Source: Bdellovibrionales bacterium (lineage in GTDB: Bacteria; Bdellovibrionota; Bacteriovoracia; Bacteriovoracales; Bacteriovoracaceae). Taken from it: a DNA stretch of 6,839 bases. A program made the translations under genes and the position numbers. The stretch spans positions 1 to 6,839 of the forward strand of contig SXUH01000314.1 of assembly GCA_005791855.1 (NCBI GenBank), in the 5' to 3' direction. Position 1 is the first letter of the stretch, and each line of letters opens with the position of its first letter. Of this stretch, positions 1-6,331 are shown piece after piece. The notes under the pieces are model-generated. The model ran no database searches. It was not told the origin of the DNA and saw only the letters and a program-made list of their open reading frames with translations.

Positions 1-626
1 ACGACCTCGTCACCACCTACAGCGATCTCCTGAAGAGCGCGAAGCTCCTGGTGAAGATCGTCGACCTCAACGTCATCGCCCTCTCCAACGTCTTCGAAGA
101 GGTCGCCGGGCCCCGGCTCGAGGAGTACTCCGCCGGCACCCTCCTCATGGACTTCGGCGCCCAGAGCACGAAGATCGTCGTCTACAAGCGCGGGGGCCCG
201 ATCTTCACCAAGGAGATCCCCGTCGGCGGAAGCTTGATCACCGAGGAGATCCAGCGGCAGATGGGAGTGAGCTACGAGGAGGCGGAGGACCTGAAGAGCA
301 CCGTGGACGGCAACGGGAACCTCCCGCAGGAGATCCTCAACATCATCAACGTCCAGCTCGACTCGCAGATCGCGGAGATCCGGAAGAACATCAACTTCTA
401 CGTCTCCCAGGGGAGCGCGGAGAAGGTCCACCACTGCTTCGTCACCGGCGGGTCCTCCCTGCTCCCGGGTCTTCTGGACAAGCTCACCGAAGTCACCGGG
501 GTTCCGTCGGAGCGCCTGGACGTCTTCTCGCACATCTCCGTGGACGAGAAGAAGCTGGGACACAACATGAATCAGCTGGCGGCCATCTCCCCCGTGGTGA
601 TCGGCCTGGCCATGAGGAAGCTCTAG
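1..626 (+). CDS. pilM: PilM, type IV pilus actin-like ATPase, 5'-truncated by the window
   Basis: This is the C-terminal part of PilM, the cytoplasmic FtsA/actin-like protein that forms a ring under the pilus machine and binds the N-terminal tail of PilN. The reading frame is open from base 3, before the GTG at 51, and the residues there (DLVTTYSDLLKSAKLL) fit PilM, so 51 is not the true start. About 207 residues are visible. PilM is usually near 350, so roughly 140 are missing. Motifs seen are a nucleotide-phosphate-binding segment DFGAQSTK (150-173), the PVGG turn after it, and the adenosine-binding segment TGGSSLLPG (444-470). The gene ends at TAG, 6 bases before pilN. Identity rests on these actin-fold motifs and on the pilNOPQ genes that follow; the general FtsA family is the only alternative. 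Confidence 0.95.
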   Translation, partial: DLVTTYSDLLKSAKLLVKIVDLNVIALSNVFEEVAGPRLEEYSAGTLLMDFGAQSTKIVVYKRGGPIFTKEIPVGGSLITEEIQRQMGVSYEEAEDLKSTVDGNGNLPQEILNIINVQLDSQIAEIRKNINFYVSQGSAEKVHHCFVTGGSSLLPGLLDKLTEVTGVPSERLDVFSHISVDEKKLGHNMNQLAAISPVVIGLAMRKL

Positions 627-632
627 GATCCT

Positions 633-1229
633 ATGATTAAGATTAACCTCAGCAACAACGCGAAGGCCCTGGACCTCTCCAACATCGGAGGGTTCGACCT
701 CACCAAGCTGAAGTTCAAGCCCTTCCTCGCGGCCCTCCTCTTCCTCTTCTTCGTCCCGGACATGGTCCTCCTCCCGATGTGGGAAGAGGAGCGCCAGACC
801 ATCGACCAGGGCCTCGCGGCCAAGCGGACCCAGCTCGCCCAGCTGAAGTCGAAGGTGAACCAGTCGAAGCTCCTCGAGAAGCAGATCACCGAACTGAAGC
901 TCCAGGAGGAGAACCTCGGGAAGAAGCTCATCGCCGTGAAGCAGGCGATCATCGTCAAGAAGAACCCGGCGACCCTCCTCCTCTACATCGCCAAGAACAT
1001 CCCTCCGGAGCTCTGGATCAAGGAACTGAACATCGACCGGGACACGATGAACATCAAGGGCGAGGCCCTCGACTACACGAGCATCGGGAACTTCGTGAAC
1101 AGCCTCCGGTCGTCGGTGTTCATCAAGGACGCCAACATCGCCAGCACCAGCAGCGCCGTGCGGGCCTCGGACAAGAAGCGGATCGAGTCCTTCGAGGTGA
1201 AGTTCACCATCGCGAGGTTCGAGCAATGA
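633..1229 (+). CDS. pilN: PilN, inner-membrane type IV pilus assembly protein
   Basis: PilN is a bitopic inner-membrane protein that links the PilM ring to the periplasmic PilO/PilP parts. The 198-residue product begins MIKINL, close to the conserved short N-terminal motif (usually INLLP) that inserts into PilM. It has a longer than usual cytoplasmic stretch (1-30), one membrane segment (about 31-49, FLAALLFLFF), a charged coiled coil (about 51-110) and a C-terminal ferredoxin-like domain (about 112-196). Length and layout fit the family. The ATG lies 6 bases after the pilM stop, with AGGA just upstream as a short ribosome site. The stop overlaps the pilO start (ATGA). The first codons (ATG ATT AAG ATT) are AT-richer than the rest of the gene. 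Confidence 0.93.
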   Translation: MIKINLSNNAKALDLSNIGGFDLTKLKFKPFLAALLFLFFVPDMVLLPMWEEERQTIDQGLAAKRTQLAQLKSKVNQSKLLEKQITELKLQEENLGKKLIAVKQAIIVKKNPATLLLYIAKNIPPELWIKELNIDRDTMNIKGEALDYTSIGNFVNSLRSSVFIKDANIASTSSAVRASDKKRIESFEVKFTIARFEQ

Positions 1230-1849
1230 AAGACCTCGTCAACAACCTCCTCGCGAAGCTCCACATCCTCGTCCTGGCGTACGCCGCCTACACCGTCTGG
1301 GTGATGTACGACGAGCACCAGGTGCTGAAGACGGACCTCGAGACCCAGAGCGCGAGCATGGACCAGGAGCTCGTCACGAACAAGGCGAAGGTCCGGGAGA
1401 TCCAGGAGTTCATGAAGAAGGCCGACGAGTACAAGGTCCGGGTCGAAGAGGTCGCGCGGAACATCGAGTCCGTGCAGAAGCAGCTTCCCTCGGAGACCAA
1501 CGACTCCCAGATCCTCACCTTCCTGAACCACGAGATGAACATCCTCAACATCAAGGACCCGGCCCTCACTCCGGGGAAGGAAGAGGCGTCGACCTACTTC
1601 GTCTCCAAGGAATACAGCCTCAAGGCCAAGGGGACCTTCCTCCAGTTCCTGATCTTCTTCGAGCGGATCGCCAACGCGACCCGGATCTATACGGTGAAGT
1701 CCCTGAAGCTCTCGAACATCGCCGAGAACCAGAAGGGCCGCTTCCAGCTCATCAACGGGGAAGGGATCATCGAGGCCTTCCGCTTCAACCCCGACTTCAA
1801 GGTGGACCGGGGCTTCGACGCCGCGGGGACGGCTCCGGTGGTGAAATGA
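1226..1849 (+). CDS. pilO: PilO, inner-membrane type IV pilus assembly protein
   Basis: PilO pairs with PilN in the inner membrane to make the alignment subcomplex. The 207-residue product has a short cytoplasmic tail, one membrane segment (about 11-28, LHILVLAYAAYTVWVM), a coiled coil (about 33-90) and a C-terminal domain (about 93-187). That domain contains the family-like stretch YSLKAKGTFLQFLIFFERIA (130-149), which corresponds to the usual L.v.G.y..l..Fl..la pattern. The same frame is open from 779, but that upstream part is Pro/Arg/Glu-rich noise lying inside pilN. The start at 1226 is chosen because it gives the membrane helix at the right place and a 4-base ATGA overlap with pilN, so translation is probably coupled. 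It overlaps pilP in the same way. Confidence 0.93.
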   Translation: MKDLVNNLLAKLHILVLAYAAYTVWVMYDEHQVLKTDLETQSASMDQELVTNKAKVREIQEFMKKADEYKVRVEEVARNIESVQKQLPSETNDSQILTFLNHEMNILNIKDPALTPGKEEASTYFVSKEYSLKAKGTFLQFLIFFERIANATRIYTVKSLKLSNIAENQKGRFQLINGEGIIEAFRFNPDFKVDRGFDAAGTAPVVK

Positions 1850-2325
1850 GCAGGGCCCTCCTCCTCCTCCTCGGCACCGTCGCGGTCCTCGGGGCAACCG
1901 CCGCCCCGACCGCCGCCCAGGAAGACTTCTTCAAGGACAAGACCAACCTCGAGAACCCCCTCGAGATCCGCGACCCGTTCAAGGCCCCCTTCGTGAACAA
2001 GCAGTCCACCGGGAAGGACGTCCGGAAGGGCTACTACGTCACCGGGAAGGGCCAGTACAGCAACCTCGCCGAGTCGGCCGCCACGGACCTCGTCGTCGGA
2101 GAGCTCCGCGTGGTGGGGGTCCTCATCGGCCGCGAACGGCGCGCGCTCATCAACGCCAACGAAGCCTCGAAGAAGGTCATCGTCCTCAAGGAGGGGATGA
2201 AGATCGGGAACGAAGGGGCGGAGCTCAAGGCGATCCTCCCGGGCGGGGTGATAATTGTTGAGAAGATCGTTAATGTATACGGACAGGAAGAGTACCTCGA
2301 AACAGTTATACCTATTTCTAAATAA
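1846..2325 (+). CDS. pilP: PilP, periplasmic linker between PilN/PilO and PilQ
   Basis: PilP joins the inner-membrane PilNO pair to the periplasmic domains of the secretin PilQ. The 159-residue product has an N-terminal hydrophobic export signal (about 4-20) with a likely signal peptidase I site near TAA|QE (22-26). The family motif IRDPFKAPF follows (41-49), then the small beta-rich homology domain (about 83-157), including GELRVVGVLIG (85-95) and VIVLKEGMKIG (111-121). Many PilP proteins are lipoproteins, but this one has no cysteine and hence no lipobox. The start overlaps the pilO stop (ATGA). The last 24 codons, from about 2251, switch abruptly to AT-rich synonymous codons (ATA, ATT, GTT, TCT), unlike the rest of the gene. 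Confidence 0.92.
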   Translation: MSRALLLLLGTVAVLGATAAPTAAQEDFFKDKTNLENPLEIRDPFKAPFVNKQSTGKDVRKGYYVTGKGQYSNLAESAATDLVVGELRVVGVLIGRERRALINANEASKKVIVLKEGMKIGNEGAELKAILPGGVIIVEKIVNVYGQEEYLETVIPISK

Positions 2326-2366
2326 TCCATTACAATATATTTAGGCCCATCTTAAGGAAGAGAATT
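2326..2366 (+). promoter_or_regulatory. pilP-pilQ gap with ribosome site and possible weak promoter
   Basis: This 41-base gap is the widest in the window and is AT-rich. A strong Shine-Dalgarno sequence, AAGGAAG (2354-2360), sits 6 bases before the pilQ ATG and fixes that start. Two -10-like hexamers, TACAAT (2331-2336) and TATATT (2336-2341), each match five of six consensus bases. No convincing -35 box lies 16-18 bases upstream of either. A TTGTTG/TATACG pair at 2255-2281, inside the end of pilP, has only 15 bases between its boxes. The ribosome site is firm; the promoter is an inference that would give pilQ a transcript separate from pilMNOP. Confidence 0.4.
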
Positions 2367-4187
2367 ATGAAGAAAGGATTTTTTCTGTTCAGCCTGGTAT
2401 TGTCTTTGGTCTTCTCCCTGACCGCGTCCGCGCAGGAGATCGTGAACGTGAACTTCACGCAGGAAGGCGAGACGAGTAAGCTCGTCATCGAGACCGACCG
2501 CGAGAACGTCTTCGCCGAACGGTTCCACGTCACGGAGGACAAGCAGATCATCCTTGACATCAAGAGTGTGAAGGTCTCTCCGAAGCTCCTCCGCGGCATC
2601 GACACCTCCGAGTTCCCCGGGAGCGCCGTGTACATCTCCGGGTACAAGAAGCCGGGCTCGCCGAACGACGTCCGCTTCGCCGTCCAGCTCCGGGACAACG
2701 TCCGCTCGCTGGTGGAGACGAAGGGGAAGACCATCGTCCTCACGCTCGAGAACCGCTTCGGGGTCTTCTCGAAGAACAAGGTCCAGAGCGGAGAGAACAG
2801 CACGCAGAACGCCTCTCTCGAGGACGTCGTCGGGTTGAACGTCCCGAAGTCCAATAGCATCGAAGACATCCTCGCGAACCTGACCCTCTCGGGCCCGAAG
2901 AAGTACATCGGGAAGCGAATCTCCATCAACGTCCGTGAGATCCCGGTCACCGACGTGCTCAACATGATCGCCGACACCTCCGGCTTCAACATCATCGTCG
3001 ACCAGACCATCTCGAGCCTCCCGCCGCTCACCCTCACCCTCACCAACGTCCCCTGGGACCAGGCCCTCGACACGATCATGTCGCTCTCGAAGCTCGTGGC
3101 CGAGAAGAACTCGAACATCCTCATCATGAAGACCGTCGCCCAGGCGTCGAAGGAGCAGGAAGAGCTCCTGAAGACCAAGGAGCTGAAGCTCGGCCTCGAG
3201 CAGCTCGTCACCCGGGTCTTCCTCATCAACTACGCGACCCTCGCGGACATCTCGAAGATCGTGAAGGACTACCTCACGCCGAACCGCGCGACCATGCAGA
3301 CCGACGAGCGGACGAACAGCCTCATCGTGAAGGACACCGTGGATTCGATCGAACGGATCAAGAAGATCATCGAGACCCTCGACACGCAGACGCCGCAGAT
3401 CCTCATCGAGGCCAAGATCGTGGAGGCGACGGAGGCCTACTCGAAGCGGATCGGCCTCACCCGCGGCCTCTCCTTCGGCTACGATCCGGTGATCGACGGG
3501 GCCACGATCCCGGCGAACTTCGGCCCGGGCTTCTCCTTCAGCAGCGCCCCGACCGCCCAGAGCCCGGGGGTCGCGGGGATGACCATCGGGATCTACCGGC
3601 GCCTCTTCAACCTCGACTTCAACCTCCAGCTCATGGAGTCCGAGTCGAAGGGCCGGATCATCTCCACGCCGAAGGTCGTGACCCAGAACAAGAAAGCCGC
3701 GAACATCACGAGCTCCGAGACGACGAGCTTCCGGGTCCAGCAGCCGGCCACGGGGAACAACCCGGCCATCGCGACCTTCCAGAACGTCTCCGCGGACCTG
3801 AACCTCTCGGTGACCCCGCAGGTGACCAACGACGGCGCCATCTCCATGGACATCTCGCTCTCGAAGTCGGCCTTCGGAAGCAGGCCCACGGTGGATTCGC
3901 CGCCGAACAAGACCAGCCGGAACATCAAGACCAACGTCCTCGTGGACAACGGCTCCACCGTCGTCATCGGGGGCCTCTACCAGACCTCGACCCTCGAGAC
4001 GGTCTCCGGGATCCCGGTGCTGAAGGACCTCCCGCTCATCGGCTGGCTCTTCCGCACGCCGTACGCTCCGGACACGACGAAGAACGAGCTGATCATCTTC
4101 ATGACCCCGCGGATCCTGAACCAGGACGAGGCCGGCTTCGCAGATCGGGAGAGTGCGAAGTCGGGCGCCTCCTCCACCGAACTCTAG
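2367..4187 (+). CDS. pilQ: PilQ, type IV pilus outer-membrane secretin
   Basis: PilQ forms the multimeric outer-membrane channel through which the pilus passes. The 606-residue product has a signal peptide (1-22, cleavage ASA|QE), one AMIN domain (about 24-130) that would bind peptidoglycan, and a low-complexity spacer (about 134-165). An STN/N0-type domain (about 176-256) and a secretin N1/KH-type domain (about 279-342) follow, then the secretin barrel (about 345-583). Barrel signatures are GRIISTPKVVTQN (429-441), VDNGSTVVIGGLY (526-538), and VSGIPVLKDLPLIGWLF (546-562) with NELIIFMTPRIL (573-584). A polar tail of 22 residues ends the protein. Many PilQ proteins are longer, with two or more AMIN repeats; this one has a single copy. 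The start has AAGGAAG at good spacing, and the first codons are AT-rich. Confidence 0.97.
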   Translation: MKKGFFLFSLVLSLVFSLTASAQEIVNVNFTQEGETSKLVIETDRENVFAERFHVTEDKQIILDIKSVKVSPKLLRGIDTSEFPGSAVYISGYKKPGSPNDVRFAVQLRDNVRSLVETKGKTIVLTLENRFGVFSKNKVQSGENSTQNASLEDVVGLNVPKSNSIEDILANLTLSGPKKYIGKRISINVREIPVTDVLNMIADTSGFNIIVDQTISSLPPLTLTLTNVPWDQALDTIMSLSKLVAEKNSNILIMKTVAQASKEQEELLKTKELKLGLEQLVTRVFLINYATLADISKIVKDYLTPNRATMQTDERTNSLIVKDTVDSIERIKKIIETLDTQTPQILIEAKIVEATEAYSKRIGLTRGLSFGYDPVIDGATIPANFGPGFSFSSAPTAQSPGVAGMTIGIYRRLFNLDFNLQLMESESKGRIISTPKVVTQNKKAANITSSETTSFRVQQPATGNNPAIATFQNVSADLNLSVTPQVTNDGAISMDISLSKSAFGSRPTVDSPPNKTSRNIKTNVLVDNGSTVVIGGLYQTSTLETVSGIPVLKDLPLIGWLFRTPYAPDTTKNELIIFMTPRILNQDEAGFADRESAKSGASSTEL

Positions 4188-4193
4188 GTAGGT
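4186..4193 (+). promoter_or_regulatory. Ribosome binding site of the TPR gene, overlapping the pilQ stop
   Basis: AGGTAGGT begins inside the pilQ TAG stop and lies 10 bases before the ATG at 4204. It is the only Shine-Dalgarno-like sequence in the 16-base gap and supports that start. Ribosomes ending on pilQ would be placed directly over it. Confidence 0.5.
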
Positions 4194-4203
4194 CGAACCC
4201 CAG

Positions 4204-5319
4204 ATGGGAAAGAATAACCAATCGGCCTTATTGGCAAAGTACTTCAGCATGTACAAGAAGAACCCCCGGGGGAGGGTCTTCGCTCCGCTCGCGGAGTCGT
4301 ACCGCAAGCTCGGCATGCTCGACGACGCCTACAAGATCCTGAAGGAAGGGATCCGGAACCACCCGACCTACACCCTGGGCTACATCGTCCTCGCCCACTG
4401 CTACTACGACGAGGAGAAATACGAGCTGACCTACAACACGCTGAGGCCCATCATCTCCCAGAACGCGGACAACATCTCCCTCCAGAAGATCTTCGCCATG
4501 GCCTGCATCAACATGGGCCACCTGGAAGAGGCGCTGGAGACGTTCAAGTACCTCCTCTTCATGAACCCGAAGGATAGGTTCTTCGCCGAGCACGTGAAGA
4601 AGCTCGAAGACGATCTCCAGGTGGGGCACAAGAAGCTCAACCTCGAGCAGCTGATCAAGGCTCCAAGCGACCTCCCGCTCCAGCCCGTGCAGTCCCTCAC
4701 CCTCGACGACGACTGGGTCCAGGTGGACTTCAACCAAGCCCCCGAGCCCATCCCGGAGAAGACCGGAGCGTCGCCGGCGCTCCCGGAGAGCGACGACGAC
4801 GGCTGGGTGATGCAGAAGGGATCGCTGGCCCTCCCGAGCGAGCCGGAGCCAAAGGAGCAACCGACGACGTTCGCCGAGCACCCGATCCTGAACGACGGGG
4901 TCGTCGAGCGCAGCCTCGAGGACGATTTCTACGCCGACGAGCTGGAGGAGGACTTCGGGGACATCGACGAGGAGAACGCGAGCTCCATCGAGTCCGATTC
5001 TCCCATCGTCTCCCACACCCTCATCGACCTCTACTGCGCTCAGCACTACTACGAGAAGGCCATCGAGCTCCTGGAGAAGATCCTCCAGCTCAACCCGGAT
5101 GACCACGTCTCCGCGCAGAAGTTAAAGAACGTTAAGAAACTGCAGAAGGAAAACGACTCCACGGACGCCCACATCACCTCGGAACAAGAGGGACACGACG
5201 AATTAATCCAGCTCATCGTAACTCAAGTGAAGACGAAATCCCCCAAAGAAGTTAGAATCCAACAGGCCTTTAGCCACTTCCTCGAAGCACTGAAAACAGA
5301 ATCGCATCTGCACCGGTAG
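4204..5319 (+). CDS. Cytoplasmic TPR protein encoded next to pilQ, function unknown
   Basis: The 371-residue product has no recognised specific function. The N-terminal third holds about three tetratricopeptide repeats: about 22-55 (VFAPLAESYRKLGMLDDAYK), 56-89 (LGYIVLAHCYYDEEKYE) and 90-124 (IFAMACINMGHLEEALETFK, ending NPKD). An acidic, probably disordered linker follows (about 155-268). It carries two similar sites, DDDWVQVDF (168-176) and DDDGWVMQK (198-206), and a run rich in Glu and Asp (239-257). Another TPR-like unit is at 269-303 (LIDLYCAQHYYEKAIELLEK, NPDD), then a charged helical tail. There is no signal peptide, lipobox or membrane segment, so it should stay in the cytoplasm. This argues against a Tgl/PilF-like secretin pilotin. 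TPR proteins are scaffolds, so a role in pilus assembly or control is possible by position only. Codon use becomes AT-richer after about 5120. Confidence 0.88.
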   Translation: MGKNNQSALLAKYFSMYKKNPRGRVFAPLAESYRKLGMLDDAYKILKEGIRNHPTYTLGYIVLAHCYYDEEKYELTYNTLRPIISQNADNISLQKIFAMACINMGHLEEALETFKYLLFMNPKDRFFAEHVKKLEDDLQVGHKKLNLEQLIKAPSDLPLQPVQSLTLDDDWVQVDFNQAPEPIPEKTGASPALPESDDDGWVMQKGSLALPSEPEPKEQPTTFAEHPILNDGVVERSLEDDFYADELEEDFGDIDEENASSIESDSPIVSHTLIDLYCAQHYYEKAIELLEKILQLNPDDHVSAQKLKNVKKLQKENDSTDAHITSEQEGHDELIQLIVTQVKTKSPKEVRIQQAFSHFLEALKTESHLHR

Positions 5320-5324
5320 GGTTT

Positions 5325-5750
5325 ATGAAAAAATTCTTAGTCGTGAATGGTCCCAACCTCAACATGCTGGGCCAGCGTGAGCCGCACGTCTACGGTTCAG
5401 ATTCCCTCGAGGATATTAAGAAGTGGACCGAGGAGAAGCTGAAAGGACAGGCTCACGTCGATTGGTATCAATCAAACATCGAAGGGGAGCTCGTCACTCG
5501 TCTGCAGCAAGCTCATTCTCAAAAATATGACGCTATCGTCATAAATCCAGGAGGCTATGCTCACACTAGTGTTGCTCTCCATGACGCTGTGAAAATAATC
5601 ACTGTTCCAGTCATCGAAGTTCACCTGAGCCAGGTTTACCGTCGGGAAGAGTTCCGACATACTTTGTTGACGGCAAAAGCCGCCGGGGCCATAATGAGCG
5701 GGCTTGGAAAACAGTCATACTACATCGCGATAAAATCGCAACTCGAGTAA
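5325..5750 (+). CDS. aroQ: Type II 3-dehydroquinate dehydratase
   Basis: AroQ converts 3-dehydroquinate to 3-dehydroshikimate in the shikimate pathway, as a cytoplasmic dodecamer in known cases. The 141-residue length is typical. Conserved parts are NGPNLNMLGQREPHVYG (8-24), with the expected catalytic Arg18 and Tyr23, then INPGGYAHTSVALHDA (73-88) with Asn74 and His80. EVHLSQVYRREEFRH (98-112) follows, with the active-site His100, and GLGKQSYYIAI (126-136) ends the fold. One change stands out: the usual Ser-Asn after the catalytic His is Ser-Gln (102-103). The ATG is 5 bases after the TPR stop, with GGTAGGG close upstream. The whole gene uses AT-richer, less biased codons than the pil genes. 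Confidence 0.96.
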   Translation: MKKFLVVNGPNLNMLGQREPHVYGSDSLEDIKKWTEEKLKGQAHVDWYQSNIEGELVTRLQQAHSQKYDAIVINPGGYAHTSVALHDAVKIITVPVIEVHLSQVYRREEFRHTLLTAKAAGAIMSGLGKQSYYIAIKSQLE

Positions 5751-5754
5751 AGGG
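5750..5754 (+). promoter_or_regulatory. Ribosome binding site of efp
   Basis: AAGGG starts at the last base of the aroQ stop and lies 8 bases before the efp ATG at 5763, within a 12-base gap. Spacing is good and supports this start, which also gives the normal EF-P N-terminus. Confidence 0.6.
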
Positions 5755-5762
5755 TATTCTTT

Positions 5763-6329
5763 ATGTATCAAACAACAGATTTTAGAAAAGGTTTGAAGAT
5801 CGAAATCGAAGGCAAGCCGTGGATCATCGTTGACTTCCAACACGTGAACCCAGGAAAAGGCTCGGCGTTCGTGCGGACGAGAATCAGAAACCTCGAGACC
5901 AACCAGACCATTGAGAAGACTTTCAAGGCCGGGGTGGAGACTGTTGGCAAGCCCGACATGGAAGAAAAGGAAATGGAGTTCAACTACTCCGACGTCGACG
6001 GATACAACTTCATGGACCAGACCACCTTCGAGATGGTCCACCTCTCCCACGACCAGGTCGGGGAGAACAAGTTCTACCTCCAGGAAGGGATCAAGGTCTT
6101 CATCCTCTACTTCAACGGCCGTCCGATCTCGATCGAGCTGCCGAACTTCATCAACCTCAAAGTGGTGACCACCGACCCGGGCATGCGGGGAGACACGGCG
6201 ACCGGCGGGAGTAAGAAGGCCGTCCTCGAGACGGGCCTGCAGGTCAACGTCCCGCTCTTCATCAAGGAAGGCGAGACACTGAAGATCGACACTCGGACCG
6301 GCGAGTACATCGAACGCGCTAAGGTTTAA
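5763..6329 (+). CDS. efp: Elongation factor P
   Basis: EF-P binds ribosomes stalled between the P and E sites and promotes peptide bonds at consecutive prolines. The 188-residue length is standard. It has the N-terminal KOW-like domain (about 1-62), a first OB domain (about 65-126) and a second OB domain (about 128-187). The tip loop reads NPGKGSAF (29-36), so Lys32 is the residue that faces the peptidyl-transferase centre. This places it in the lysine-type group rather than the arginine (EarP) type. The C-terminal signature is intact: TDPGMRGDTATGGSKKAVLE (137-156), VPLFIKEGE (163-171) and DTRTGEY (176-182). No modification enzyme (EpmA/EpmB) is encoded in the window. The first 15 or so codons are AT-rich, then the usual GC-rich bias returns. 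Confidence 0.98.
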   Translation: MYQTTDFRKGLKIEIEGKPWIIVDFQHVNPGKGSAFVRTRIRNLETNQTIEKTFKAGVETVGKPDMEEKEMEFNYSDVDGYNFMDQTTFEMVHLSHDQVGENKFYLQEGIKVFILYFNGRPISIELPNFINLKVVTTDPGMRGDTATGGSKKAVLETGLQVNVPLFIKEGETLKIDTRTGEYIERAKV

Positions 6330-6331
6330 AA

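Noticed and set aside
51..53. GTG as the start of pilM
   Set aside because: The frame is open to the window edge with PilM-like residues upstream, so this GTG is an internal valine codon.
625..632. AGGATCCT palindrome at the pilM-pilN junction as an operator
   Set aside because: Eight bases is short and it includes the pilM stop and the pilN ribosome site. Chance is enough to explain it.
779..1225. Upstream in-frame extension of pilO
   Set aside because: It lies inside pilN and reads as Pro/Arg/Glu-rich noise. The ATG at 1226 gives a proper membrane helix and the ATGA overlap.
1073..1897. Minus-strand frame of 274 codons opposite pilO
   Set aside because: Aligned codon for codon with pilO, low complexity, no ribosome site or motif seen.
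2326..2366. Intrinsic terminator between pilP and pilQ
   Set aside because: The gap is AT-rich but has no GC-rich inverted repeat followed by a T run.
2330..3229. Minus-strand frame of 299 codons opposite the first half of pilQ
   Set aside because: Ser/Arg/Phe/Met-rich shadow in another frame, with no recognisable domain.
2352..4316. Minus-strand frame of 654 codons opposite pilQ
   Set aside because: It mirrors pilQ codon for codon, is a low-complexity mix of Leu, Val, Asp, Glu and Arg as expected from complementing CTC, GTC, ATC and GAG, and shows no domain. The plus strand has a clear secretin.
4228..5106. Minus-strand frame of 292 codons opposite the TPR gene
   Set aside because: Same codon-mirror effect and same biased composition; the plus strand encodes recognisable TPR units.
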